A stretch of DNA of 64,000 nt from Anaerolinea sp. (GTDB lineage Bacteria; Chloroflexota; Anaerolineae; Anaerolineales; Anaerolineaceae), in assembly GCA_029975055.1 (NCBI GenBank), contig JARKPU010000067.1, forward strand, positions 186,001-250,000, written 5' to 3'. Both the position numbers and the translations under genes were made by a program. Positions 8,638 through 17,867 of the stretch are shown piece by piece (the stretch's first letter is position 1; each line of letters begins with the position of its first letter). The notes under the pieces were generated by a model. That model saw nothing but the letters and a program-made list of their open reading frames with translations, made no database searches and had not been told where the DNA came from.

Positions 8638-8667
8638 ATAAAAGGGGGCGAACCGTGTGTCGCCCCC
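8638..8667 (-). terminator. rho-independent terminator of the aminotransferase gene
   Basis: Perfect 8-bp stem (GGGGGCGA 8644-8651 with TCGCCCCC 8660-8667). Read leftward, it is followed by TTTTATT, giving a typical intrinsic terminator about 50 bases after the aminotransferase stop. Confidence 0.8.
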
Positions 8668-8719
8668 CGATATGCCGATCCTTTTACGAAACTGTTCTTT
8701 TCAGACAGTCCACCATTCG

Positions 8720-9877
<1,158 letters not shown>

Positions 9878-10009
9878 ATGGATGTTATTGTACATCAACC
9901 CGGCAAATCGCGCCGCGCAGAAGCCGCCTGCTTTTTGCGCGCTTCCAATACTCTTATTCCGGCTGGATGCGCTCCGCGCACCCGCCAGGGTGAGAATTCT
10001 GTCTTTTAA

Positions 10010-10225
10010 CTAAATGGCTTGCGCCTGCCAGGAATCTTCCAGCTCGGCATACGCCAGTTCAAAGCGCTGGCCGTCGCCGCACAGCACGCGGAAGCCCTTG
10101 CCGCGCGGCGTGCGCCACTCCACCTCAACGGCTTCCACCGCCAGGCGCCGGCCCTGCCACCACAGCGCCACCGGGCGCTGAGCGTAGCTGTGCTCCGAGC
10201 GGCATTCCACCCGCACCGCTTCCAT
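10010..10225 (-). CDS. small hypothetical protein coupled to the nucleotidyltransferase
   Basis: 71-aa soluble protein rich in Trp/Arg/Glu with alternating charged and hydrophobic residues suggestive of beta strands; not recognised. Its ATG (10225) lies one base after the stop of the nucleotidyltransferase, so it is translationally coupled. It ends with an acidic helix-like AELEDSW segment. Function unknown. Confidence 0.6.
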   Translation of the reverse strand: MEAVRVECRSEHSYAQRPVALWWQGRRLAVEAVEVEWRTPRGKGFRVLCGDGQRFELAYAELEDSWQAQAI

Positions 10226-10226
10226 C

Positions 10227-11240
10227 TCAGCGCACCGCCCACGATTGATCGCCCAGGTTCAGGCGCAGCGGCTGCCCCGCCAGGCTGACGTGCCGCCCCA
10301 GCAGCGAGCTTTCGATGGCAATATCTTGAATCTCCGAACCCTCGTCGATGATCGAGTCGCGCACGATGGCGCGGTGCAGTTCGCACCCCGGGCCGATCGA
10401 GACGTGCGGGCCGATCACCGAGGCCTCGATATGGGCGGTTTCATGGATGAACACCGGCGGCACGATCGTCACCCCCGGGCGCTGAGCCTGGGCGGTGTTG
10501 TCGCGCCCGTGGTCCAGCAGGTAACGGTTGGTCTCCAGCAGGGTCTCGGGGGTGCCGGCATCCAGCCAGACCTCCACCGGCTGGACGCACATGCGCGCGC
10601 CGTTCTCCAGCAGCACATTGACGGCGTCGGCCAGGAAATACTCGTTCTTGAGGGTCACGTTGCGGCGCACCTGTTCTTCGATGGCCTCCACGAGCGCCCT
10701 GCCGCTGTTGAAGTAATAGCAGCCCACCACGGCCAGGTTATTGGACATGTCGGCGGGCTTTTCGATCAACCGCTTCACATACCCGTCTTCGCCCAGGTCG
10801 GCCACGCCAAAACGGCGCGGGTCGGGCACGGCTTTGACGCATGCCACCACGTCGTTGGGGTTCTCGTGCAAGAAAGAGAAATCGGTCTCGATCAGCGTAT
10901 CCGAGAAGGCAATCACCATCGGGCCGTCCAGGTGCTCGCGCGCCAGGTGAACCGCATCCGATTGGCCGCGCATCTCGGCCTGAACCACGTAATGCACCTT
11001 CTTCTCAGGGTGATAGCATTCCATGTGCTCGCGCACCTGGTCTCCTTGCGAGGGGCCGATGATGAACACGTACTCGATATCATACACATCCGGCACGCTG
11101 TTAAACTGCTCGAGGACGAAATCCAGCACGGTGCGGCCTGCCAGCGAGATGAGCGGCTTCGGCTTGCTCCAGGTGTGCGGGCGCATGCGGGTGCCCAGCC
11201 CCGCCATTGGGATGGCGATTTTCAACGTCTTTTGACCCAT
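10227..11240 (-). CDS. NDP-sugar nucleotidyltransferase with left-handed beta-helix tail
   Basis: 337-aa sugar-1-phosphate nucleotidyltransferase of the RmlA/GalU superfamily, activating a hexose phosphate to an NDP-sugar. The N-terminal pyrophosphorylase motif is MAGLGTRMRPHTWSKPKPL (12-30); a middle domain has FSDTLIETDF and IEKP blocks. The last ~90 residues show hexapeptide-like repeats (VFIHETAHIEASVIGPHVSIG), a left-handed beta-helix seen in longer family members. It lies apart from the rfb operon at 61-64 kb, which has its own RmlA, so the sugar may differ. The ATG follows GGGGAGAG. Confidence 0.85.
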   Translation of the reverse strand: MGQKTLKIAIPMAGLGTRMRPHTWSKPKPLISLAGRTVLDFVLEQFNSVPDVYDIEYVFIIGPSQGDQVREHMECYHPEKKVHYVVQAEMRGQSDAVHLAREHLDGPMVIAFSDTLIETDFSFLHENPNDVVACVKAVPDPRRFGVADLGEDGYVKRLIEKPADMSNNLAVVGCYYFNSGRALVEAIEEQVRRNVTLKNEYFLADAVNVLLENGARMCVQPVEVWLDAGTPETLLETNRYLLDHGRDNTAQAQRPGVTIVPPVFIHETAHIEASVIGPHVSIGPGCELHRAIVRDSIIDEGSEIQDIAIESSLLGRHVSLAGQPLRLNLGDQSWAVR

Positions 11241-11356
11241 TCATCTCTCCCCTGAGGTAATTTTTTCCGATTCTAACACGTATCCGGCCCGGTTTACGGG
11301 CGGCATCCTCCCGGGGTTTGCCACCCGGGGCGCATCAGCGGGCGGCCCGCCCTTGC

Positions 11357-12847
11357 TCACAGCTCCGGCGACCGCAGGTGCCAGCCGGTGGCCTGCTGAT
11401 AGGCGTGCGCCGCGCGCAAGAGCATATCTTCCTTGAAGTGCGCGCCCATCAATTGCATCCCCACCGGCAGCCCGGCCGCATCGAACCCCACCGGGAAGGC
11501 CACCCCCGGCACGCCCGCCAGGTTGGCCGGCAACGTGAACACATCCTCCAGGTACATCGCCAGCGGGTCGTCGCCGTGCTCGCCGAGCTTGAAGGCCGTC
11601 GTCGGGGCCACCGGGCAGGCAATCACATCCACGCTTTCGAAGGCGCGCTCGAAATCCTGCTTGATCAAGGTGCGCACCTTCTGAGCCTGCCCGTAGTAGG
11701 CGTCGTAATAGCCCGCCGAGAGCGCATAGGTGCCGAGCATGATTCGCCGCTTCACCTCGGCGCCAAAGCCCTTGCCGCGCGACTTAAAGAAGATATCCCA
11801 CATGGCTTCTGCCGGCTCGCGCAGCCCAAAGCGCACCCCGTCGTAGCGCGCCAGGTTGGCCGAGGCTTCGGCCGGGGCGATCAGGTAATACACCGGCAGG
11901 GCGTAGCCGGTGTGCGGCAGGCTCACCGGCTGCACACCGGCCCCAAGCGCTTCCATCTGGCCGATCGCCGCGCGCACCGCCGCTTCCACCTCCGGCTGGA
12001 TGCCCGCGATGAAGTATTCCTCCGGCACGCCGATGCGCAGCCCCTTCAGGCCGTCGCCTTCCAGGCGCACTTCATCCACAGGCCGCCGCGCGCAGGTAGA
12101 ATCCAGCGGGTCATGCCCGGCCATTTGCCGGTAGAGCAGGGCCGCCTCGGCGGCGCTGCGCGCGAAGACCCCCACCGAATCGAGCGAGGAACCGTAAGCC
12201 ACCAGCCCATAGCGTGAGACGCGCCCGTAGGTGGGTTTGAGGCCCGTCACGCCGCAAAAGGATGCCGGCTGGCGGATGCTGCCGCCCGTATCGCTGCCGG
12301 TGGCCGCCGGCGCCAGCCTGGCGGCCACCGCGGCGGCGCTGCCGCCCGAGGAGCCGCCCGGCACGCGCTCCAGGTTCCAGGGGTTGTGAGTCGGGCCATA
12401 CGCCGAATTTTCCGTCGAGGAGCCCATCGCGAATTCATCGGTGTTGGTCTTGCCGGTCACCACCGCTCCCGCATCCAGCAGGCGCTGCACGGCAGTGGCC
12501 GTGTAGGGCGGGATGAAGTTCTCCAACATGCGCGAGCCGCAGGTGCAGCGCACATCTTTGAGGCAGAACACGTCTTTGACGAGGATCGGAACGCCCAGCA
12601 GCGCCGGCAGGTTCCACGCAGCCGAAGGATCGTCGCGCCGCCATTCCGCGTACCTGCGGTCGGCCGCATCGGCCGTTTCGAGCGCCAGCTCGGGGGTGAA
12701 GGTGATCAGCGCATGCAGACGCCCTTCCAGGCGCTCGGTGCGCTGCAGGCAGGCCAGCGTCAACTCGCGGCTCGTAAAATCTCCGCGCCGCAGGCCGGAG
12801 AGCATCTCGAAGAGGCTCAAGGAGGTGAGGTCGTCCACGGCGCTCAC
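11357..12847 (-). CDS. gatA: Asp-tRNA(Asn)/Glu-tRNA(Gln) amidotransferase subunit A
   Basis: 496-aa glutaminase/amidase subunit of the GatCAB complex that converts mischarged Glu-tRNAGln (and Asp-tRNAAsn) to the amide form. The Ser-cisSer-Lys triad is intact: K91 (LVKDVF), S166 (GGSSGGS) and nucleophile S190 (DTGGSIRQPA), with the same spacing as known GatA proteins. The start is a GTG at 12847 overlapping the gatC stop (GTGA), although the frame stays open further upstream. gatB is not in the window, which is common where gatB is elsewhere in the genome. Confidence 0.95.
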   Translation of the reverse strand: MSAVDDLTSLSLFEMLSGLRRGDFTSRELTLACLQRTERLEGRLHALITFTPELALETADAADRRYAEWRRDDPSAAWNLPALLGVPILVKDVFCLKDVRCTCGSRMLENFIPPYTATAVQRLLDAGAVVTGKTNTDEFAMGSSTENSAYGPTHNPWNLERVPGGSSGGSAAAVAARLAPAATGSDTGGSIRQPASFCGVTGLKPTYGRVSRYGLVAYGSSLDSVGVFARSAAEAALLYRQMAGHDPLDSTCARRPVDEVRLEGDGLKGLRIGVPEEYFIAGIQPEVEAAVRAAIGQMEALGAGVQPVSLPHTGYALPVYYLIAPAEASANLARYDGVRFGLREPAEAMWDIFFKSRGKGFGAEVKRRIMLGTYALSAGYYDAYYGQAQKVRTLIKQDFERAFESVDVIACPVAPTTAFKLGEHGDDPLAMYLEDVFTLPANLAGVPGVAFPVGFDAAGLPVGMQLMGAHFKEDMLLRAAHAYQQATGWHLRSPEL

Positions 12848-13131
12848 TCCAGAATGGGCGGGACGCGGAACTGGCCGTCTTCGGCCTGCGGCGCGTTGCC
12901 CAGCACTTCGCTCACGTCCAGGCCAGGCGCAGGCTCGTCCTCGCGCAGAGGCAGGCCCTCGGCCAGCACGCTGGCGGTGGGGGCGATGCGGCTGGTATCC
13001 AGCTCGCGCAGGCGCGCGGCGTAATCGAGAATGGCGGAGAGCTGCTCGCGGTAGCGGGTTTTCTCTTCTTCGCTCAGCTCCAGGCGCGCCAGCCGGGCAA
13101 TGTGTTCGACTTCGGCCAGGGTCAGGCTCAT
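12844..13131 (-). CDS. gatC: Asp-tRNA(Asn)/Glu-tRNA(Gln) amidotransferase subunit C
   Basis: 95-aa subunit that wraps GatA and GatB and stabilises the amidotransferase. The signature N-terminus EVEHIARLARLELSEEE is followed by LSAILDYAARLRELDT and the C-terminal RVPPILE. The ATG at 13131 has a GAGG site and gives the standard length. It overlaps gatA by four bases. A TATAAT box lies 22 bases upstream. Confidence 0.93.
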   Translation of the reverse strand: MSLTLAEVEHIARLARLELSEEEKTRYREQLSAILDYAARLRELDTSRIAPTASVLAEGLPLREDEPAPGLDVSEVLGNAPQAEDGQFRVPPILE

Positions 13132-13152
13132 GGCGGTGTACCTCAAGCAAAG

Positions 13153-13158
13153 ATTATA
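13153..13158 (-). promoter_or_regulatory. -10 box upstream of gatCA
   Basis: Minus-strand TATAAT (13158-13153) predicts a start near 13146 and a leader of about 15 bases to the gatC ATG. No convincing -35 hexamer is seen at 16-18 bases. Confidence 0.45.
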
Positions 13159-13227
13159 CCTGAACCACAGAGGGCATGGAAAAGCGATATGAATGAACTA
13201 CTGAATGGTTTTCTCGTTAAGTTCAAA

Positions 13228-13340
13228 CCATTTCCCCTCATCCCCAGCCCTTCTCCCAGAGGGAGAAGGGAGGTAAAAACCCTCTCCCTCTGAGACGCGC
13301 TTTGCGCACCCGAAGGGGTGAGAATAGGGTGAGGGAAAAA
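13228..13340. repeat. palindromic miniature element in the gatC-esterase gap
   Basis: The 307-base gap between gatC and the esterase is filled by repeats. This element has imperfect inverted ends (TTTCCCCTCATCCC on the left and GGGTGAGGGAAAAA on the right). A perfect 10-bp stem with a 3-base loop (CCCTTCTCCC 13248-13257, GGGAGAAGGG 13261-13270) and a smaller GCGC-TTT-GCGC hairpin lie inside. It carries no gene. It resembles non-autonomous REP/MITE-like elements. Confidence 0.55.
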
Positions 13341-13358
13341 TCCAGGAACTTAGCGAGA

Positions 13359-13423
13359 AGACCGCTAAAGCACGCGAAATCATTGATCTTCTTTTTCGCG
13401 TTCTACGCGGTTTCTCTCTTCTT
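13359..13423. repeat. palindromic CGCGAA-rich element, copy 2
   Basis: The left arm ACCGCTAAAGCACGCGAA matches copy 1 (ACCGCGAAAGCACGCAAG at 2685-2702). The right arm contains TTTTTCGCGTTCTACGCGG, like TTCGCGTCCCTTCGCGG of copy 1. It ends just before the esterase stop. A fragment of the right arm is also seen near 49299-49325 (TTCTTCGTTTCTTCGCG). Confidence 0.5.
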
Positions 13424-13438
13424 CGCGTTCCTCAGCAA

Positions 13439-14401
13439 TTATTCTGCCGGGAACCCTTGCGCGTACCAGCGCAGGTATTCATCCAGGTGGCCCGCCCAAT
13501 ACTTTTCCTCATGCCCGCCGCCATTGATGGTGTATTCGTGCGGTACGCCCTGCTGCGTGAGCAATTCCTCATACACCTTCAAATCCGGCAGGTAGATATC
13601 GTTCTTGCCCATGTCGATCCACAAGCGCGGGGGGCCGCCCTCGGGCATGGCACGGAGCTGGTTTGGCAGGCGCCGGGCCATGCCGCCGAAGGGCACCATG
13701 CTGTGCCCCCCGGCCGAACCGAACAGCTCTGGGTGATCCAGCGCCAGCAAGAAGGCCCACGCCCCCCCGCGCGAAAGCCCCCCGATCGCGCGGCAGCCGG
13801 CCCCGGCGCAGGTGGGGTAGAAAGCATCCACCCAGGGGATGAGCGTCTCGATCAGCGCTTTGCCGTAACCGTCGGCGTAGGGGTCGGCGAAGGTATCCAC
13901 CTCGTAAGGCAGGACGATCAGGAAGGGGCGCACCTCGTTTTGGGCGATCAGCTCATCCATCACATCGCCGATGCCCAGCCGCATCCACTGATCGTCGTTG
14001 TAGGTCTGCCCGTGGAGCATATAGAGCACCGGGTAGCGCGTCTTGCCCGAGTCATCGAAACACGGCGGGAAGTACACACGGTAATTGAGCGGCTTTTTGA
14101 GGTAAGGCGAGAGCAGCTCGAAGCGCTCGAACCTCCCGCTGGTCTCGCGGCACGGCTCTTGAGTCGGCGTGGCGCTGGGCGCGGCGGTAGGGCTGGGCTC
14201 AACGGTGGGCGTGGCAGTTGGCTCGGCGGCAGACGGCGTCGCCGTCGGGCCGGCTGGAGGCGCGGGCGGCTCGAAGCCAGGCGCCCCTGCCGAAAGCAGC
14301 CCCGCGGCGCAGGCGCTCAAGGCCAGGGCCGCCGCCAGCGGAATGAGCAGTTTTAAGACGGTGCGCAGCGGCGCGGCGGTTGAGTGGTTCATCGTTTGCA
14401 C
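13439..14401 (-). CDS. lipoprotein alpha/beta-hydrolase (putative esterase)
   Basis: 320-aa extracytoplasmic esterase of the esterase D/Fes-like family; substrate unknown. A signal peptide ends in the lipobox LSAC (C31), so the protein is membrane-anchored on the outside. Residues 50-80 are a Pro/Thr linker. The hydrolase domain has the oxyanion strand YPVLYMLHG, the nucleophile S210 in GGLSRGG, and a likely catalytic histidine in NGGGHEEKYW. ATG 14401 or 14392 could be the start; neither has a strong ribosome binding site. The gene ends at the palindromic repeats. Confidence 0.83.
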   Translation of the reverse strand: MQTMNHSTAAPLRTVLKLLIPLAAALALSACAAGLLSAGAPGFEPPAPPAGPTATPSAAEPTATPTVEPSPTAAPSATPTQEPCRETSGRFERFELLSPYLKKPLNYRVYFPPCFDDSGKTRYPVLYMLHGQTYNDDQWMRLGIGDVMDELIAQNEVRPFLIVLPYEVDTFADPYADGYGKALIETLIPWVDAFYPTCAGAGCRAIGGLSRGGAWAFLLALDHPELFGSAGGHSMVPFGGMARRLPNQLRAMPEGGPPRLWIDMGKNDIYLPDLKVYEELLTQQGVPHEYTINGGGHEEKYWAGHLDEYLRWYAQGFPAE

Positions 14402-14526
14402 CGAAGCGGCTTGACCACGGCGTAGGGTGGAATTTGCGTGATATTTACCACAAATTACAGAAAGAGATCCTCACGATTCAAGCGGATGGAAGTATATCAC
14501 AACCCCGGCTGCTGCTTCGGCAAACG

Positions 14527-14557
14527 AAAAAGCGGGCGGCTTTCGCCGTCCGCTTTT
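14527..14557 (-). terminator. rho-independent terminator of the NBR1-Ig protein gene
   Basis: AAAAGCGGGCGGC and GCCGTCCGCTTTT form a stem (one wobble/mismatch) around TTTC, 18 bases past the stop. A T-run follows on the leftward transcript. Confidence 0.75.
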
Positions 14558-14574
14558 GTAATTCGTCACACTCT

Positions 14575-15627
14575 CTACTTCACCACCACCGTGATCGGCA
14601 GGCTGCAGAGCGTGGAGCCGCTCTCGACGATCGCCCAGTTGGCGGTGTAGGTGCCGGCCTTATCGGGGGCGAGCATGTCCACCACAATCTTGATGCTCTC
14701 GCCCGATTTCACCGTGGCCTTGAAGTCGAAGGCCTTGCCATACTTCTGCATTTCGGTGCCGCTGACGAACTTGTAGTCAACCGATTGCATCTCCCACGTC
14801 CGGCCGGTGTTGTTCTTCACCGTCCAGACCGCATCGAAGTCTTCGCGGGGTTTCATCGTGTGCGAAGGAACGGTGGCGGCAGAGACTTCGCACTTCGCGC
14901 TCGGCGTGGGGGTGGGGTTCACCACCACCGTGCCGCTGGAGACGTTCTTGAAGGCGTTGAAGGCGTAGGCCCCAGAGTTGCTGTCGAGGCGGACGGTGAT
15001 CATTTCCACATCCTTGACCTCGGCCGGGAGCTGCACGGTGAACTTGAAGGAACCGCCGCTGCCCGAGTTGATCGTGCCGGTCACCACGTACTTCTTGAAG
15101 AAGTCCTGGAAAGGCCCGACGCGGATCGTGAAGGTCTGGTTGGCCGGGAAGCGCCCCGCCTGCAGCGTGACGGCCTTGTTCTTATCCACCGCCACCACAT
15201 CGATGAATGGCTTGCCGCCGCCGACCGGGTTCGGCGTGGGCGAGGGGGCGCTGGTCTGGTTGGTGAACCAGTTGTAGCTGTACCAGCCCGAGGCGCTGTC
15301 CATGCGCATCGCGAGCGTCTTCTCATTCTTCAGGGAGCTCGGGATGTTGAAGGTGGCTTCGAAGGTGCCCGAACCCGAGTTGACGCTGCCGACGATGGGG
15401 CCGCCGACGGCCAGGTTGCCAAACACATCCATGCGCACGGTGAAATCGGTGTTCTTCGGGAAGTTCTCACCCTTGACGGTGACCGATTCGCCCGCTTTGA
15501 TTGCGGTGAAGCTGAAGAGCGGGACGGCTGCGGCGAAACCGGCTTGCGCCAGCGAACCTGCCAGGATGACCGCTGCCGAGACGGCAGCAAAAAACCGCGA
15601 AACACGAGATAAAAAGTTGAGCTTCAT
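14575..15627 (-). CDS. secreted protein with NBR1-like Ig domain
   Basis: 350-aa exported protein, no enzyme motif. The ATG at 15627 has a GAGGAGG site and begins a signal peptide (MKLNFLSRVSRFF, hydrophobic core, cleavage near AQAGFAAA). Two related beta-rich repeats follow (about 35-130 and 145-245), each with an FPxNxxFTxRxxxF motif and an SGSGxF motif, separated by a PSPTPNP linker. The last ~110 residues, with DAVWTVKNNTGRTW and the APDKAGTYTANW strand, match the Next-to-BRCA1 Ig-like domain often found in Chloroflexota exoproteins. Probably a surface or matrix protein. It is divergent from the riboswitch-controlled operon. Confidence 0.75.
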   Translation of the reverse strand: MKLNFLSRVSRFFAAVSAAVILAGSLAQAGFAAAVPLFSFTAIKAGESVTVKGENFPKNTDFTVRMDVFGNLAVGGPIVGSVNSGSGTFEATFNIPSSLKNEKTLAMRMDSASGWYSYNWFTNQTSAPSPTPNPVGGGKPFIDVVAVDKNKAVTLQAGRFPANQTFTIRVGPFQDFFKKYVVTGTINSGSGGSFKFTVQLPAEVKDVEMITVRLDSNSGAYAFNAFKNVSSGTVVVNPTPTPSAKCEVSAATVPSHTMKPREDFDAVWTVKNNTGRTWEMQSVDYKFVSGTEMQKYGKAFDFKATVKSGESIKIVVDMLAPDKAGTYTANWAIVESGSTLCSLPITVVVK

Positions 15628-15793
15628 GACATACCTCCTCGATCTTGCTCCGGGAGCTCTTCCCGGATTGCTTATCATCTCTTTCATGGATGCAGACGAT
15701 CAAGGTTTCCGAAAAGTTCCTGAAATCACAAAATTGATGTAAATCCTTTCCACCGCTTGTCTTCGCTGCAAACCTGCGCACCCAATGCCCCCC

Positions 15794-15822
15794 TTGACAA
15801 CCCCACCCCTCCCCGCTATACT
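15794..15822 (+). promoter_or_regulatory. consensus promoter of the riboswitch operon
   Basis: TTGACA (15794-15799), a 17-base spacer and TATACT (15817-15822) give a near-perfect sigma-70 promoter. The predicted start is near 15829, about 10 bases before the FMN aptamer. Confidence 0.85.
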
Positions 15823-15838
15823 CCATGCAACCAACCAT

Positions 15839-15957
15839 ATACCTTCGGGGCAGGGTGAAATTCCCGACCGGTGGTGAAAACCCACGAGCTTCCCCCAGGG
15901 AGGCAGGACCCGGCGCAAATCCGGGGTCGACGGTACAGTCCGGATGAAAGAAGGTAT
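15839..15957 (+). ncRNA. FMN riboswitch (RFN element)
   Basis: A complete RFN aptamer. The P1 helix pairs ATACCTTC (15839-15846) with GAAGGTAT (15950-15957). Conserved blocks follow in order: GGGGCAGGGTGAAATTCCCG, ACCGGTGGT, CCCACGAGC, AATCCGGGGTCGACGGTACA and GTCCGGATGAAAGAAGG. It binds FMN and is expected to switch off downstream genes. Two hairpins lie between the aptamer and the first ATG, forming the expression platform for a riboflavin transporter operon. Confidence 0.95.
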
Positions 15958-15991
15958 TCGCTCAGGTGGATTCCGCCTCGAGCCGGCCCGC

Positions 15992-16023
15992 CCCGAAACG
16001 TCCTCGTTTCGGGTTCGTTTTTT
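15992..16023 (+). terminator. riboswitch terminator hairpin 1
   Basis: Perfect 9-bp stem CCCGAAACG (15992-16000) with CGTTTCGGG (16005-16013), tetraloop TCCT, followed by TTCGTTTTTT. This is a textbook intrinsic terminator 34 bases after the aptamer, consistent with FMN-induced premature termination. Confidence 0.85.
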
Positions 16024-16033
16024 AAGCCGCCCT

Positions 16034-16066
16034 GCCCCGATGGATTGCGCCTCGGGGTGTTTTTTT
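16034..16066 (+). promoter_or_regulatory. second hairpin, sequestering the ribX ribosome binding site
   Basis: CCCCGA (16035-16040) pairs with TCGGGG (16052-16057), followed by TGTTTTTTT and the ATG at 16067. The right arm is the only Shine-Dalgarno-like sequence (GGGG) before that ATG. The hairpin could therefore block translation, act as a second terminator, or both. Confidence 0.55.
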
Positions 16067-16876
16067 ATGCTCAAAGACCAGGCTCACCGTCTGAAATTCT
16101 TTTCCACCGCGCTGCGCCGCCGGCGCTGGTTCCTGCCCCTTTCCTTGCTGCTCGGCCTGGCCGCCTGGCAGCTCCTCGCCTGGAGCGGCTGGCAGCCGGC
16201 CTACATCCTCCCCTCGCCGGGCAGCGTGGCCGTGCGCTTCTTCCAGGCGCTCATGGATGGCTCGCTCCTGCGCCACACCGCAGCCACGCTCGAAGAAGTG
16301 CTCCTCGGGCTGGTGGCCGGCAGCCTGCTCGCCACCTTCACCGGCTACCTCATCGCCCGCTCGCCGGCCCTCGAACGCCTGCTCTCGCCTTATCTCGTCG
16401 CCAGCCAGGCGGTGCCCATCGTCGCCATCGCCCCGCTGCTGGTGATCTGGTTTGGCCCGGGGCTCATCTCCAAAGTGGTCATCTGCGCGTTGATCGTCTT
16501 CTTCCCCGTCCTGGTCAACACGGTGGTGGGCCTGCGCGCCGTGCCGCAAAACCTGCGCGACCTGATGCGCTCGCTGCACGCCACCCGCCTGCAAACCCTG
16601 CGCCACCTCGAAATCCCCGCCGCCATGCCGGTCTTCCTCGGCGGGCTGCGCATCGGCGCCACCCTTTCGGTGATCGGCGCGGTGGTCGGTGAATTGATCG
16701 GCGCAGACCGCGGGCTGGGCTTTCTCGTCAGCGTGGCGCGCGGGCAATACGATACCCCGCTCGTTTACGCCACCGTACTCACCCTCGTTGCGCTGGCGCT
16801 CTGCCTCTATGGGCTGGTCCTGCTCGCCGAGCGCCGCCTGCTGGCCTGGCAGCGCCAGCCTGAACACAAAGGATAA
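16067..16876 (+). CDS. ribX: riboflavin ABC transporter permease (RibX-type)
   Basis: 269-aa integral membrane permease of the SsuC/ThiX-like ABC family (BPD_transp_1). About six hydrophobic segments are visible, with the coupling EAA-like loop RSLHATRLQTLRHLEIPAAM. The frame is open from 15944, but the stretch before 16067 is riboswitch and terminator; an in-frame ATG at 16040 lies inside the second hairpin. Control by an FMN aptamer plus an NMT1/THI5-like binding protein and ATPase downstream indicates riboflavin uptake of the RibXY type. Stop is 4 bases before ribY. Confidence 0.87.
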   Translation: MLKDQAHRLKFFSTALRRRRWFLPLSLLLGLAAWQLLAWSGWQPAYILPSPGSVAVRFFQALMDGSLLRHTAATLEEVLLGLVAGSLLATFTGYLIARSPALERLLSPYLVASQAVPIVAIAPLLVIWFGPGLISKVVICALIVFFPVLVNTVVGLRAVPQNLRDLMRSLHATRLQTLRHLEIPAAMPVFLGGLRIGATLSVIGAVVGELIGADRGLGFLVSVARGQYDTPLVYATVLTLVALALCLYGLVLLAERRLLAWQRQPEHKG

Positions 16877-16880
16877 CCCT

Positions 16881-17867
16881 ATGCACAAACATCGCCTCTT
16901 CCTCATCCTCCTCCTGGCTGCCCTGCTGGCAGCCGCGTGCGCCCCGCAGAACCAGCCTCCTTCATCCACCCGGGCGCCGGTTGCCGTTCGCCTGCCGGTC
17001 GGGTACATCCCGAACGTGCAGTTTGCCCCGCTTTACGTGGCCATCGAAAAGGGCTATTACAAGGCCGAAGGGCTGGACGTGAGCATTGACTACAGCATGG
17101 AATCAGATAACGTGGCCCTGGTGGGAGCCGGGCAGCTTCAATTTGCGGTGGTTTCGGGCGAGCAGGTGCTCCTCGGGCGCGCCAAAGAGCTGCCGGTGGT
17201 TTACGTGATGGCCTGGTACCAGCAGTACCCGGTGGGCATCGCCGCGCCCCTCTCGGAGAACATCCAAAAGCCCGCCGACCTGAAAGGCAAACGCATCGGC
17301 ATCCCCGGGCTGTATGGGGCCAGTTACATCGGCGCGCGCGCCCTGCTGGCCGCCGGCGGGTTGACCGAGCAAGACGTCACCTTTGACGCAATCGGCTTCA
17401 ACCAGGTGGAGGGCATCACCTCGGGCCGCGAACAGGCCGCCGTGGTTTACCTGGCCAACGAGCCCGTCCAGCTGCGCGCCCTCGGCCGGCAGATCAGCGT
17501 GCTCAAGACCGCTGACTACCTCGAGCTGGTCGGCAACGGCCTGATCACCAACGAGAAGACCCTCGCCGAACAGCCCGATCTCGTCCGCGCGATGATCCGC
17601 GCCACCCTCAAAGGGGTTCAAGACACGCTGGCCGACCCCGAAGCCGCCTACGAGATCAGCAAGAAGTACGTCGAAAACCTGGCCCAGGCCGACGCCGCCG
17701 TGCAGAAGGAAGTCCTCTCCACTTCCATCGAGATGTGGAAGGCCGAGCGCCTTGGGCAGACCAACCCGCAGGCCTGGGAAAATATGCAGCAGGTGCTGCT
17801 GGATATGGGCCTGCTGGCGCAAAAGCTCGACCTGAGCAAGGCTTACAGCAATGCATACCTGCCCTGA
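16881..17867 (+). CDS. ribY: riboflavin ABC transporter substrate-binding lipoprotein (RibY-type)
   Basis: 328-aa solute-binding lipoprotein of the NMT1/THI5-like family. The lipobox is LLAAAC (C20) after a short signal peptide, then a Pro/Ser linker. The mature part starts LPVGYIPNVQFAPLYVAIEKG, a family hallmark, and includes KGKRIGIPGLYGASYIG. It should capture riboflavin (inferred from the FMN riboswitch) and deliver it to the permease. It overlaps the ATPase gene by 17 bases. Confidence 0.88.
   Translation: MHKHRLFLILLLAALLAAACAPQNQPPSSTRAPVAVRLPVGYIPNVQFAPLYVAIEKGYYKAEGLDVSIDYSMESDNVALVGAGQLQFAVVSGEQVLLGRAKELPVVYVMAWYQQYPVGIAAPLSENIQKPADLKGKRIGIPGLYGASYIGARALLAAGGLTEQDVTFDAIGFNQVEGITSGREQAAVVYLANEPVQLRALGRQISVLKTADYLELVGNGLITNEKTLAEQPDLVRAMIRATLKGVQDTLADPEAAYEISKKYVENLAQADAAVQKEVLSTSIEMWKAERLGQTNPQAWENMQQVLLDMGLLAQKLDLSKAYSNAYLP

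Noticed and set aside
11357..13150. 597-aa reading for gatA
   Set aside because: The first ~100 residues are an out-of-frame translation of gatC; the GTG at 12847 gives a normal 496-aa GatA with correctly spaced triad.
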